This document shows, one piece after another, positions 43,248 to 53,500 of a stretch of 64,000 nt of DNA. The translations under genes were made by a program, and so were the position numbers. The notes under the pieces were generated by a model that was not told where the DNA came from, made no database searches, and worked only from the letters and a program-made list of their open reading frames with translations. How positions within the stretch are numbered: the first letter of the stretch is position 1; each line of letters opens with the position of its first letter. This DNA is from Eilatimonas milleporae (GTDB lineage Bacteria > Pseudomonadota > Alphaproteobacteria > Sphingomonadales > Kordiimonadaceae), in assembly GCF_003688555.1 (NCBI RefSeq), contig NZ_REFR01000011.1, forward strand, positions 248,001-312,000. The letters run 5' to 3'.

Positions 43248-44399
43248 ATGAAGCTTGTCATTGTGCGTGAGGGCAGGGAAGCGGAGCACCGCGTCGCCGC
43301 CGTGCCCGAAACGGTGAAGAAATACTGCGCCGCCGGCCTTGCCGTCGCGGTGGAAGCCGGCGCCGGCGCCGGCGCCGATCTGCCCGACAGCCTTTACAGT
43401 GACGCGGGCGCCGACATCGTTGCCGACCGCAAGGCGCTTCTGGGCGATGCGGACATTGTTCTGAGCGTGCAGGGGCTCGAGGCGGTGGATGCGCCGGCGG
43501 TCAAAAAAGGCGCTGCCGTTCTGGGCGTTTTCAACCCGTTTCAGGAAGGGGACCGCCTGAAGGCCCTGGCGGGCGCCGGGCTCAGCGTGTTCGCCATGGA
43601 GTTTATCCCGCGCATCACCCGCGCCCAGTCGATGGATGTGCTGTCCAGCCAGTCGAACCTGGCCGGTTACAAGGCGGTGATCGATGCCGCCGCCACCTTC
43701 GGCCGGGCCTTCCCGATGATGATGACGGCAGCCGGCACCGTGGCCCCCGCCAAGGTGATGGTGATGGGGGCGGGCGTCGCCGGTCTTCAGGCCATTGCCA
43801 CGGCCAAGCGCCTGGGCGCCGTGGTCAGCGCGACGGACGTGCGGCCCGCCGCCAAGGAACAGGTGGAAAGCCTGGGCGGCAACTTTGTCATGGTCGAGGA
43901 CGAGGAAACGCAGGCCGCCGAGACCAGCGGCGGCTATGCCCGCGAGATGAGCGATGAGTACAAGCGCAAGCAGGCGGCGCTGATCGCCGAAACGCTGGCC
44001 AAGCAGGACATCGCCATCACCACGGCGCTGATTCCGGGCCGCCCCGCGCCGCTTCTGATCACGCAGGAGATGGTCGCCTCGATGAAGCCGGGCAGCGTGA
44101 TCGTCGATCTGGCGGTGGAGCAGGGCGGCAACTGCGCCCTGTCGAAGGCGGGCGAAATGGTGGTCACCGACAACGGGGTCACCATTGTCGGCCACCGCAA
44201 TGTGCCGAGCCGGCTGGCGGCCGATGCCTCGGCGCTCTATGCCCGCAACCTGTTGAATTTCCTGTCGCCCCATCTGGCCGACGGCGCCTTCACCCCGGAT
44301 TACGACGATGAGATCATCGCCGGGACGCTGGCCGCCAGGGATGGGGCCATTGTTCATGAGCGGCTGTTGCCGCAGCCGAAGGAGACCGACAATGCATGA
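43248..44399 (+). CDS. pntAA: NAD(P) transhydrogenase subunit alpha, part 1
   Basis: Soluble NAD(H)-binding domain I of the proton-translocating transhydrogenase. It has 383 residues; AAGGGA precedes the ATG. Seen: MKLVIVREGREAEHRVAAVP, RITRAQSMDVLSSQSNLAGY, the Rossmann motif VMVMGAGVAGLQAIATAKRL and SVIVDLAVEQGGNC. Alphaproteobacteria split the alpha subunit; the membrane part follows as pntAB with an 8-bp overlap. Confidence 0.95.
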   Translation: MKLVIVREGREAEHRVAAVPETVKKYCAAGLAVAVEAGAGAGADLPDSLYSDAGADIVADRKALLGDADIVLSVQGLEAVDAPAVKKGAAVLGVFNPFQEGDRLKALAGAGLSVFAMEFIPRITRAQSMDVLSSQSNLAGYKAVIDAAATFGRAFPMMMTAAGTVAPAKVMVMGAGVAGLQAIATAKRLGAVVSATDVRPAAKEQVESLGGNFVMVEDEETQAAETSGGYAREMSDEYKRKQAALIAETLAKQDIAITTALIPGRPAPLLITQEMVASMKPGSVIVDLAVEQGGNCALSKAGEMVVTDNGVTIVGHRNVPSRLAADASALYARNLLNFLSPHLADGAFTPDYDDEIIAGTLAARDGAIVHERLLPQPKETDNA

Positions 44400-44688
44400 T
44401 ATTCTGGTCAACCCCTTCGTCCAGCAGCTGACGGTGTTCGTGCTGGCGATTTTCGTCGGCTATTATGTGGTGTGGTCGGTGACACCGGCCCTGCACACCC
44501 CGCTGATGAGCGTCACCAACGCCATTTCCAGCGTCATTATCGTCGGCGCCCTGATCGCCGCCGGGCCCGCAGGCGCCAGCCTGTCGAAAATCCTCGGTGC
44601 CATTGCCGTTGGACTTGCCGCCGTGAATATTTTCGGCGGGTTCGCCGTCACGGCCCGCATGCTCGCCATGTACAAGAAAAAGAAATAG
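44392..44688 (+). CDS. pntAB: NAD(P) transhydrogenase subunit alpha, part 2 (membrane)
   Basis: It has 98 residues with three to four membrane helices (FVQQLTVFVLAIFVGYYVVW, SSVIIVGALIAAGPAGASL, IAVGLAAVNIFGGFAVTARM) and a lysine-rich end. ATG 44392 lies eight bases before the pntAA stop and has AAGGAG upstream inside pntAA. Forms part of proton channel domain II with PntB. Confidence 0.93.
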   Translation: MHDILVNPFVQQLTVFVLAIFVGYYVVWSVTPALHTPLMSVTNAISSVIIVGALIAAGPAGASLSKILGAIAVGLAAVNIFGGFAVTARMLAMYKKKK

Positions 44689-44698
44689 GGGGCGGACG

Positions 44699-46114
44699 AT
44701 GAGCCAGTTTCAAACCGACGTGACGGCTGTGGCCTATCTGGTCGCCGCTGTCCTGTTCATCCTGTCCCTGCGTGGACTGTCCAGCCCCGAGACCAGCCGC
44801 CGCGGCAATGTTTTCGGCATTCTCGGCATGACGATCGCCATCGTCACCACGGTGCTGAACCCGGAAATCGTCTCCTATGACTGGATCATCGGGGCGCTTG
44901 TCGTTGGCGGGGCGGTCGGCTTTGTCATCGCACGGCGTATCGCCATGACGGCCATGCCGCAGCTGGTCGCGGCTTTCCACAGTCTTGTGGGGCTTGCCGC
45001 CGTGCTGGTGGCGGCCAGTGCGTTCCTCAACCCGGAAGCGTTCGGCATCGCCGACGCCGTGGGACGGATTTTCACCGCCAGCAAGGTGGAAATGAGCCTG
45101 GGTGCCGCCATCGGGGCGATCACCTTTTCCGGGTCCGTCATCGCCTTTGCCAAGCTGAACGGCAACATGTCGGGGGCACCGATCCTTCTGCCGGGGCGGC
45201 ATCTGGTTAACGGGCTGATCGGTCTGGCGATTGTCGCCATGATCGTTCTGTTTTCCGGCGATGATGCCGGTGCCATCGCCGGTGTGTCGGTCTTCTGGTG
45301 GCTGATCGCTCTCAGCTTCGTCATCGGGTTCCTGCTGATCATCCCGATCGGCGGCGCGGACATGCCGGTGGTGGTGTCCATGCTGAACAGCTATTCCGGC
45401 TGGGCGGCGGCGGGGATCGGCTTCACGCTGGCCAATACGGCGCTGATCGTCACGGGCGCGCTTGTGGGCTCGTCCGGGGCCATCCTGTCCTACATCATGT
45501 GCAAGGGCATGAACCGCAGCTTTATCTCCGTCATCCTCGGCGGGTTCGGCGGCGACGATGCCGCCGCCGGCGGGGCCGAGCGGGAACAGCGGCCGGTCAA
45601 GCAGGGCTCGGCCGACGATGCGGCTTTCATCATGAAGAACGCCTCCAAGGTAATCATCGTGCCCGGATACGGCATGGCGGTGGCGCAGGCCCAGCACGCG
45701 CTGAAGGAAATGGCCGACATGCTGAAAAAGGAAGGGGTCAAGGTGTCCTACGCCATCCACCCGGTGGCGGGCCGCATGCCGGGTCATATGAATGTCCTGC
45801 TGGCCGAAGCCAATGTGCCCTATGACGAGGTGTTCGAGCTGGAGGATATCAACAGCGAGTTTGCCCAAGCCGATGTCGCTTTCGTCATCGGTGCCAATGA
45901 CGTGACCAATCCGGCGGCCAAGACCGACCCGCAAAGCCCCATTTTCGGCATGCCGATCCTGGAGGTGGAAAAGGCGCAGACGGTCCTGTTCGTCAAACGC
46001 TCGCTCGGGTCCGGATATGCCGGCGTGGAAAACGAGCTGTTCTTCCGCGACAACACCATGATGCTGTTCGCCGACGCCAAGAAAATGGTCGAGGGCATTG
46101 TCAAGGCGCTTTAG
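44699..46114 (+). CDS. pntB: NAD(P) transhydrogenase subunit beta
   Basis: It has 471 residues: an N-terminal membrane half with about nine helices and the C-terminal NADP(H)-binding domain III (GYGMAVAQAQHALKEMADML, HPVAGRMPGHMNVLLAEANV, FVIGANDVTNPAAKTDP, KRSLGSGYAGVENELFF). The complex uses the proton gradient to reduce NADP+ with NADH. Starts 10 bases after pntAB; a terminator follows. Confidence 0.96.
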   Translation: MSQFQTDVTAVAYLVAAVLFILSLRGLSSPETSRRGNVFGILGMTIAIVTTVLNPEIVSYDWIIGALVVGGAVGFVIARRIAMTAMPQLVAAFHSLVGLAAVLVAASAFLNPEAFGIADAVGRIFTASKVEMSLGAAIGAITFSGSVIAFAKLNGNMSGAPILLPGRHLVNGLIGLAIVAMIVLFSGDDAGAIAGVSVFWWLIALSFVIGFLLIIPIGGADMPVVVSMLNSYSGWAAAGIGFTLANTALIVTGALVGSSGAILSYIMCKGMNRSFISVILGGFGGDDAAAGGAEREQRPVKQGSADDAAFIMKNASKVIIVPGYGMAVAQAQHALKEMADMLKKEGVKVSYAIHPVAGRMPGHMNVLLAEANVPYDEVFELEDINSEFAQADVAFVIGANDVTNPAAKTDPQSPIFGMPILEVEKAQTVLFVKRSLGSGYAGVENELFFRDNTMMLFADAKKMVEGIVKAL

Positions 46115-46142
46115 GCGGGATGCCGACATTTGCAAAACACCC

Positions 46143-46173
46143 AAAGGGGCCGGCATGCCGGCCCTTTTCTTTT
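46143..46173 (+). terminator. Rho-independent terminator after pntB
   Basis: An 11-bp stem (46143-46153 with 46158-46168, loop CATG) with GC core GGCCGG/CCGGCC and a T-rich end CTTTT. Confidence 0.88.
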
Positions 46174-46244
46174 ATACCGCTCTTTTCTTTATGTCACAAA
46201 ACTGTCATATACTACTCCCCGTACCATATTTCAGGGAGACATGA

Positions 46245-46535
46245 ATGTTGACGAAAGCCGATTTGCCCAAGCTGGTCCGACGGACGCTGAAAAGCCTGGG
46301 CGGTGAAGCCACACCGGTTGAAGTGGCGCGGGTCCTGTGGCGGGACCACCGCAGGGATCTGAAGAAATCCGGCGATATTTTCTACACATGGCAGGTGGAC
46401 ATCCGCCAGGCGGCAACCGCCCTGCGCCGTCAGGGCAAAATGGTGCCTGCGGCCGACAGCCCCGGCATCTGGCGCCTGATCCGCAAGAAGGACCGTATGG
46501 TGGCTGAAAAGCCGGCGATCAAGATCGTCGCCTGA
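46245..46535 (+). CDS. Small basic protein, winged-helix-like, unknown function
   Basis: It has 96 residues from ATG 46245 (AGGGAG six bases upstream). The pattern PKLVRRTLKSLGGEATPVEV, ARVLWRDHRRDLKKSGDIFY, RQAATALRRQGKMVPA and GIWRLIRKK resembles a small winged helix such as those found in restriction- or replication-linked proteins. The high Arg/Lys content would suit DNA binding. I do not recognise the family. Confidence 0.7.
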   Translation: MLTKADLPKLVRRTLKSLGGEATPVEVARVLWRDHRRDLKKSGDIFYTWQVDIRQAATALRRQGKMVPAADSPGIWRLIRKKDRMVAEKPAIKIVA

Positions 46536-46601
46536 AAAGTCGCAGCTTTTAAATGTACGAAACGTGCGGCGGAGAATTGTCAGAGCCTTCTCGCAAGGAG
46601 G

Positions 46602-47654
46602 TCAGGGCATCCGCCGCGCTGATTGCCGAGCCCCCAACCGCGCCACGCGCGGCTCCCGCGCTTCCAGCGCGGCGTGCAGGTCGGCGCGGTTGTCCCACAC
46701 CTGGCGATACCATGCCAGCCGCTTGCCGATATGCTGCATCAGCATGCGCTCGCGCGCGACATAGGTTCTCGCCGCCATGCCCATGGTTCGGCGATAGGCG
46801 GGGGTGCTGATCAGTGCCTCCAGATGGCGGCACCAGTCCTCCGTCGTTCCGGCGATCAATCCGGTCCGGCCGTCCTTGACCGAGGCGTCATAGACGGTCG
46901 GGCTGGCGATCACCGCATTACCGGCCGCTGCCGCCTCAATGAATTTCAGGTCGCTTTTGCACCGGTTGCCGCGATTGTCGCTGAGCGGCAGCAGGGAAAT
47001 GTCGCATGTCGCCAGCAGCGTCATATAGTCTTCATGGGTCATGGCCGGGTGGAATTGTTTGCCGGGACTGTCCAGTGCCTGGAAAAAGTCGCGGTCGTGA
47101 ACCACGACAGGCACGACATGGCTGTGACGGCGCAGCGTGTCGTTGATCGTGTCGATCAGGGGCCGCCAGCAGGCCTCGCGGTTGATGGCGCCGAAAAAGA
47201 GACGCACATGATCGTCCGGGCGGGTTTCCAGTGGCGGCAGTTCGTAAACCTGATTTTCAAAAGCCGTCACATACGGGGTGTTGCGGCGGTGCCACGCCGC
47301 GAGCGCTTGCGTCGCCGTTTGCATGGCATGGGCGGTGCGCGCGCTGAAGGCCGTCACCACATGGGCATTTTTGCCGAGAGACCGCGCATACAGATCCGGG
47401 TGATCGTCGTCCTCGACAATCGTCACCCAGCCCTTGCGCCAGGCGCTGCACAGGGCGGCGATCCAGTTTCGCGGCTCGGGAACCAGCCGCTGCAGGATGA
47501 GGATGCGCGGCTCCGACGGGTCCGTCAGGCGCGGCAGAGGGCGGGTTTCCTCGGCATAAAAGACATTGGCGCCCATCTGGCGCATGGCCTTGACCGGCTG
47601 GATGGTCCGCACATCCAGCATGGTCTTCGCAAAGGCATGGAAACAGATATTCAT
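46602..47654 (-). CDS. Glycosyltransferase (GT-B fold, GT4-like)
   Basis: It has 350 residues from ATG 47654; a TTG at 47693 would add 13. The C-terminal half has the nucleotide-sugar binding pattern: LLATCDISLLPLSDNRGNRC, KSDLKFIEAAAAGNAVIASP and DGRTGLIAGTTEDWCRHLEA. The N-terminal half (RILILQRLVPEPRNWI, WVTIVEDDDHPDLYARSLG) is less typical. Acceptor and sugar unknown; no polysaccharide cluster surrounds it. Confidence 0.8.
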   Translation of the reverse strand: MNICFHAFAKTMLDVRTIQPVKAMRQMGANVFYAEETRPLPRLTDPSEPRILILQRLVPEPRNWIAALCSAWRKGWVTIVEDDDHPDLYARSLGKNAHVVTAFSARTAHAMQTATQALAAWHRRNTPYVTAFENQVYELPPLETRPDDHVRLFFGAINREACWRPLIDTINDTLRRHSHVVPVVVHDRDFFQALDSPGKQFHPAMTHEDYMTLLATCDISLLPLSDNRGNRCKSDLKFIEAAAAGNAVIASPTVYDASVKDGRTGLIAGTTEDWCRHLEALISTPAYRRTMGMAARTYVARERMLMQHIGKRLAWYRQVWDNRADLHAALEAREPRVARLGARQSARRMP

Positions 47655-47737
47655 CAGGAACGCGCCGGCCAGACTTTCAAGGGGTCTTGTCAACTGCTAG
47701 CCATACGGGCAGGGCCCTGTCCAGCGCTTTTCGGGCT

Positions 47738-48535
47738 TCACGGTCCGGCGTGCCCGTTCCCTCGGGCCGGTGGCCGGGGGAAGAAGCCGCTGGTCCGCTC
47801 GATATAGGCGGCATAGGCCGGCTTGCGCTTGCGCAGGCCCGCTTCCAGCATCGGCTTGCCCGACCATTTCATCAGCAGGAAGGTCATCAGTGCCGGGGCG
47901 AACACCGCCCACCACTGCCCGCTGGCCAGCCACAGCCCCCACCACAGGCAGGCATCGCCGAAATAATTGGGGTGGCGTGTCCAGGCCCAGAGCCCGGTGT
48001 TCAGAACCTTGCCCTCATTGTCCGGTACGGCGCGGAAACGCACCAGCTGCCAGTCGCCGATCCATTCGAAAAAGACCCCGACGCCCCAAAGCGCCGCACC
48101 CGCCAGACCGGCGGCGCCGATTTCTCGCGGCGCATCGCCCATGACACCGATCAGCGGTGCCGCGATGATCAGGATCAGCAGGCCCTGTAGGCCGAACACC
48201 ATGGTCAGTGACCAGAGATGCCGGCGCAGTCCGGTGCGCTCGCCGGCCAGCCGCACATAACGCCTGTCCTCGCCCTCGCGCAGGAAACGCAGGAGCAAAT
48301 AGCCGCCCAACCGCAGACCCCACAGGGTGACCAGAACCAGGACCAGCCGCGCGCTGTTGCCGATGGTGCTCCAGCCGCCTGCCGAATCTGCCGACGCCCA
48401 GGCGACAATCACAAAGCCGACCCCCCAGAAGGCGTCGATAAAACTGACCCTGCCGGTGGCGATACTGATCAGCCACAGCACAAAAAGCATCCCCGCCAGC
48501 GGCATCACCGCTGCCGGTATCAGATTCCAGATCAT
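47738..48535 (-). CDS. DUF1295 / steroid 5-alpha-reductase-like membrane protein
   Basis: It has 265 residues and about six membrane helices. GRVSFIDAFWGVGFVIVAWA at the N-terminus and the conserved C-terminal block LNTGLWAWTRHPNYFGDACL, then AYIERTSGFFPRPP identify the DUF1295 family. The block resembles the NAD(P)H-binding end of isoprenoid/steroid reductases and methyltransferases. GGAGGG precedes the ATG. Confidence 0.9.
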   Translation of the reverse strand: MIWNLIPAAVMPLAGMLFVLWLISIATGRVSFIDAFWGVGFVIVAWASADSAGGWSTIGNSARLVLVLVTLWGLRLGGYLLLRFLREGEDRRYVRLAGERTGLRRHLWSLTMVFGLQGLLILIIAAPLIGVMGDAPREIGAAGLAGAALWGVGVFFEWIGDWQLVRFRAVPDNEGKVLNTGLWAWTRHPNYFGDACLWWGLWLASGQWWAVFAPALMTFLLMKWSGKPMLEAGLRKRKPAYAAYIERTSGFFPRPPARGNGHAGP

Positions 48536-48824
48536 AGGACCCTCCGCGATATTTCCTTGTAGCTTACGCAGTTCAGCAAGTCGCGGTTCTGTTTGCCACT
48601 GTAATTTTCAGGTGCGACCCCTTGGGCATCATGTGCGCGGGCCGTACACGCGGACGGTTTTCGGGGATGCTTTCCGACCGGTCCGCTTTTCCCGTCTTTG
48701 CCGCATCCCGGTTTGCGGGTGTCCCCGGTTTATGGCGTCAGGGCCCAAGATATTTGCCTAGACGGGTCCGCAGGCGGTATATGAAAACTATGGTGAATGT
48801 CTTGACCACGGAGACGGGACACCG

Positions 48825-49361
48825 ATGGATGAAATCGAGCTGACGGGCAGCCGCATTCCGGCGGCGGACACATTGGCGGATTTTCTGAGCGAAAGCCTGT
48901 CCCGCCACGATCCGCGTCAGAAATCCCTGGGGCCGGCCCAACAGGCGGTCGCCGACCGGTTGGCTGCAGCCCTGGACGGCGAGCTTGGCGACATGGTGCG
49001 CGAACTTGAACGCGTGGCCACATGCCGCCAGCCTGCGCCCGCCTTTGCCGTCAATGATCATCTGCCGCCGTTTGAGGCTTTCTGCGCCGGTCTCAGACAG
49101 ATCGGCGAAACCCTGCTGCCGCACATGGCGCGGGAATACGCCGCTCTGTGCCGGGCCGAGGGTGTCGATACCGTGCCCCTACGCTGGATACTGGACGCCC
49201 GGTCGGAGGCGTTTATCGCCTATCTTCTGCAACTGGCGGAGGTGCACGGTCTGGCCTTTGACAACGGGCCCCGGCAGATGGGGGTGGCCGAACGGCTGAC
49301 CCTGCACCGGCTGACGGCGGACCTGCACCGCGTCGCCTCTGAAAATGCCGGTGCGGACTAA
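48825..49361 (+). CDS. Alpha-helical protein of unknown function
   Basis: It has 178 residues with GGAGACGGG upstream. Predicted mostly helical, acidic, no membrane segment (LADFLSESLSRHDPRQKSLG, VADRLAAALDGELGDMVREL, RWILDARSEAFIAYLLQLAE). The codon use and strong start suggest a real gene. No family recognised. Confidence 0.7.
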   Translation: MDEIELTGSRIPAADTLADFLSESLSRHDPRQKSLGPAQQAVADRLAAALDGELGDMVRELERVATCRQPAPAFAVNDHLPPFEAFCAGLRQIGETLLPHMAREYAALCRAEGVDTVPLRWILDARSEAFIAYLLQLAEVHGLAFDNGPRQMGVAERLTLHRLTADLHRVASENAGAD

Positions 49362-49635
49362 GGCATGCCCCCGCACCCGCGCCGGATTTCATGGCAAAAC
49401 AGCACAACCGCCCTGTTCCTGCAGGGGGTGTTCTGAATGGCGCCCCCGTCGCCGCCATGTTCCGGGTCTTTTCCGAAGAAGCCCTGGCATTTTCCGAAGA
49501 AAACCGTTCCGAACGGCTTGACAGAGACCGTGAGAGGTATTCACGCACTGTTCAGATGTATTGCATTAAATATGCTTATAGGATGCACGGAAAAGCAGCT
49601 TGTAAAAGAAGATCGAATATCCGGAAGATTTTGAC

Positions 49636-50286
49636 ATGAAGGGGCTTTTTTCATCAGCAAGCGTACGGACCATGATGGTGTCCGCGACCCTCGGCCTCGC
49701 CCTGGTCGCCGTCGCTGGCGTCCGTGCTGCTGCCCCGCTTCATGACACACCGGCATATGATGCGCCCCCCCGTACTGGTCTCACCGCTGCGATGCCGGAC
49801 GGTGATACCGCTCGCAGTCATCAAGACGGTGACGACACAACCGGTCAGGATGAACAGGCGGAGCCGGACGATGGCGCCCCAGATGCAGAAAAGGGTGAAG
49901 ACAAGGATGATAAGGAAAGCCGGGCCGAGCGTCTGACGCGCGAGCGGACCGCAGCCTTTCTGAAGCGGTATGAGCCGACGGGCAAGACCATGCGCTGTGT
50001 TCCCATGCGCCCCTTGCGCGGTTCACAGGCACTGGATGACCAGACCATTGTCTTTGAAACGCTGGGCCGCAGCAAAGCCTACCGCAACCGTCTGCTCAGC
50101 CCGTGCATCCGTCTGTTGCAGGAAGACCGCTTTATCTTCGATACCTTCGGTACCCAGCTGTGTCAGGGGGAAATCCTGACGGTGATCGACGTTTTCGGTA
50201 TCCCGTGGGGCAGTTGCGCCCTTGGCCCCTTCGAGGTCTACAAGCGCCGCCCCAAAGAGAAGAAGAAAGACAAGGACGGCAAATAA
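49636..50286 (+). CDS. Exported protein, DUF6491-like
   Basis: It has 216 residues. A signal peptide (RTMMVSATLGLALVAVAGVR) leads into a long Asp/Glu-rich low-complexity region (about 50-95), then a compact domain with conserved cysteines: MRCVPMRPLRGSQALDDQTI, NRLLSPCIRLLQEDRFIFDT, QLCQGEILTVIDVFG and GSCALGPFEVYKR. This cysteine pattern is what I know from DUF6491 proteins, of unknown function. The tail is very basic (KRRPKEKKKDKDGK). It lies upstream of the RND genes but with a 300-bp gap. Confidence 0.78.
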   Translation: MKGLFSSASVRTMMVSATLGLALVAVAGVRAAAPLHDTPAYDAPPRTGLTAAMPDGDTARSHQDGDDTTGQDEQAEPDDGAPDAEKGEDKDDKESRAERLTRERTAAFLKRYEPTGKTMRCVPMRPLRGSQALDDQTIVFETLGRSKAYRNRLLSPCIRLLQEDRFIFDTFGTQLCQGEILTVIDVFGIPWGSCALGPFEVYKRRPKEKKKDKDGK

Positions 50287-50588
50287 CGCTAACGCCGTCT
50301 CTGTTGTCCTCCCGTCTTTTTCCGCCTTTATCCGATCTTTTACCGTCTGTGGTCGGCCCCGACCGGGCCGTGCCGAGTCGGTCCGCCATCCGGCTCCGTT
50401 CCCGCAGACGACTGTCATGGCACCCATAAACCGCCACCGGATGGTTTCTCACGTCCGTCTGCATCTTGTCGCAGGGTCCCAACCGCTTATCGCATCCTGA
50501 TTTATCGGACCCGAAATTGGGCGCATACCCCAGGGTGTCAAGATTACAAGGCCGCGGATACAGCAGGCCGGGGACATGCGAGGGACCC
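50287..50588. other. 302-bp intergenic region before the RND operon
   Basis: No gene is recognised. It should hold the promoter of the efflux and two-component genes; no clear hexamers or operator are visible. Confidence 0.35.
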
Positions 50589-53500
50589 ATGACACTGACC
50601 GAAAAAAGCCTGAAAAATCCGGCTGCCCTGATTGTTATCGTACTGATAACGCTGGTGCTTGGCGTGATGATGCTGACCCGCCTGCCCGTGCAGCTTTTTC
50701 CCGACATCGAACGGCCGCAGCTTGCGGTGCAGACCTTCTGGCGGGCGGCCAGCCCGAACGAGATTGAATCCGAAATCGTCGAACCGATCGAGGATGTCAT
50801 GCGCGGTATTCCGGGTCTGAGCGAGACCAGAAGCTGGTCCAATCCTGCCTTTGCCTGGGTCAATATGGAATTCGACCTCGGTACCGACATGGACCGTACC
50901 CTGATCGAGGTGATCAGCCGCCTCAACCGTCTGCCGCCCCTGCCGGCCGATGCCGACCAGCCGCAGATCGTCATGAATGCGGGTGGCGGCTCCGGCGATA
51001 CGCTGATCTATCTGTTTACCCAGTTCCGGGCCGACAGCATCCTGCCGCGTGCTGACTATGTATCCTTTATCGAGGAAAATGTCGTGCCCCGGCTGGAAGC
51101 GCTGAGCGGCGTCGCGGATGTGGAAATTCAGGCAGGCGCCGGGCTCGGCGATCAGCTTCAGATTGAATTCGACCCGGTGCGCGCTGCCGAACTGGGCATC
51201 GATCTGACCCATATCGCCCAGCGTGTCGGGCGCACCACCGACAGCTCCGGCGGGTATCTGGAGGTGGGCCGCCGGCGGTATCTTCTCAGTTTTCAGGGGC
51301 GTTACGATCCGCAGGAACTGGGCGAGTTGATTCTGGACTGGCGTGACGGCAGGCCGGTCAAGCTGGGCGATGTGGCCGACGTCCGCGTCGGGCCGCCGCC
51401 GGTCAATCAGGTGGTCTATCAGAACGGCAATCCGGCCATCGGCATGCGCGTGATGAAGTCGACCGGCGCCAATGTTCTGGCCACCATCGATCTGCTGACG
51501 GAAGAATTGAATCTGCTGAACGCCACCATCCTGGCCGAGCAAGGCATCACCATCGAAAAATCCTTCGATCCGTCCGTCTTCATCAAGCGGGCGATCCGGC
51601 TTCTGACCGGCAATCTGTTTATCGGCATGGTGCTGGCGGTGGCCGTTCTGTGGTGGTTCCTGCGCCAGATCCGGGCGACCCTTCTGATCGCCATGACCAT
51701 CCCGATCTGCCTGTTGACGACCATCGTGGTGCTGGGTCTGTTCGGCCGAACGGTGAATGTGATTTCGCTGGCCGGTCTGGCCTTTGCCACCGGCATGGTG
51801 CTGGATGCTGCCATTGTGGTTCTGGAAAACATCGTGCGCCTGCGCGAACGCGGCGAGAAACCGGATATGGCCTCTCTGATCGGGGCGAAACAGGTGTGGG
51901 GGGCGCTGCTGGCCTCTACCGCGACAACGGTGGCTATTTTCGTCCCCATCCTGTTCCTGCGCGATGTGGAAGGCCAGCTGTTTGCCGATCTGGCCCTGAC
52001 CATCGCCATCGGTGTGGCGATTTCCCTTGTCGTGGCGGTCACGGTTCTGCCGGTGGCGGCGCACGGCTGGCTGAAACGTCTGCCGGAAAGCGACGGTGCG
52101 GGTGAACGCGCGGCGCGTGCCGCTGCCCGGCTGATGCGCCTGTCGGCCACGCCCATGCGCCGTGCCGCGATCATTGTCGGCCTGGTTGGCGGGGCCGTGG
52201 GCCTGTCATGGGCGCTGTTGCCCAATCTCAACTATCTGCCGCCGGTCAAACGCGATGCGGTCGATGCCTTCATGATGTTCCCGTCCGGGGCCAATATGGA
52301 AACCGTCGACCGCGAGCTTGCCCAGGTCGTGGTCGAACGCTTGGCGCCCTACATGGCGGGTGAAAAGGAACCGGCGCTCAGGAACTATTACTTCATTTCC
52401 TTCCCCAACGGTCAGGGCGGCTCGGTCGGTGTGCGCGCCAAGGACCAGAACAAGGTCAAGGAACTGGAGCGTCTGGTGCGCGATGAAATCCTGGCCGGGT
52501 TTCCCGATGTCTTCGTCTTTGCCCAGCAGGGCAATCTGTTCGGCGGTTTCGGCGGGGACGGCTCCGTGCAGTTGAACCTGCATTCCCGTGATATGGAAAG
52601 CCTGCGTCAGGTCACTCAGCAGGCCATGGGTTTCATCCGCGAGGCCCTGCCGGGTGCCCAGGCCCGTCCCAACCCCGACCCCAACGTCATCGCACCCGAG
52701 TTGAAGATCGCTCCCAATGACCGCCGGCTGGCCGAGGTCGGCTATACGCGGGACGATGTGGCACGCATCATCCGCGCCCTCGGCGACGGCCTGTGGCTGG
52801 GCGAGCATTTTGATGGGGAACGCCGTGTCGACATCATTCTTCAGGCCGAGGAATGGTCCGATCCGGAGCTTCTGGCCTCCATTCCGCTGGCCACGCCGCT
52901 TGGCGGCACCGTTCCGCTTGGCGATCTGGTGACGATTGAACGCGGTGTGGGCCCGACGCAGATCCAGCGCGTCAATCGGCGGCGTACGGTGACCTTCGAC
53001 ATCAACCAGCCCGAAGGCATGGCGCTCGAAGACATGGTGACCATTCTGAAGACCGAGGTGGAGCCGAAGCTGCAGGCCCTGCTGCCGGCGGATGCCACCA
53101 TTTCCTACGGCGGCAGCGCCGACGCGCTGGAGCGGGCCGTCGGCTCGCTGGCGATGAATTTCATCCTGGCGCTCGGCCTGTTGTTTCTTATTCTGGCCGC
53201 ACTGTTCAAGTCGCCGTCGGATGCAGCCCTGGTGGTGCTGAGCATTCCGCTGGCCACTGTCGGCGGTGTGCTGGCGCTGAAGCTGCTCAATCAGATCAGT
53301 TTCACCCCGCTTGATCTTCTGACCATGATCGGTTTCATCATTCTGCTGGGGCTGGTGGTGAACAATGCCATCCTTCTCGTGGCGCAGACCCGTGCCGGCC
53401 AGGCGGATGGGCTGAGCCGCGATCAGGCGGTCGAGCGCGCCATTGCGCTCCGCCTGCGGCCCATTTTCATGAGCACGCTGACCTCCATCATGGGTATGTT

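Noticed and set aside
46143-46173. Hairpin after pntB as a mobile repeat
   Set aside because: It has a GC-rich stem followed directly by a T-run, which is an ordinary terminator.
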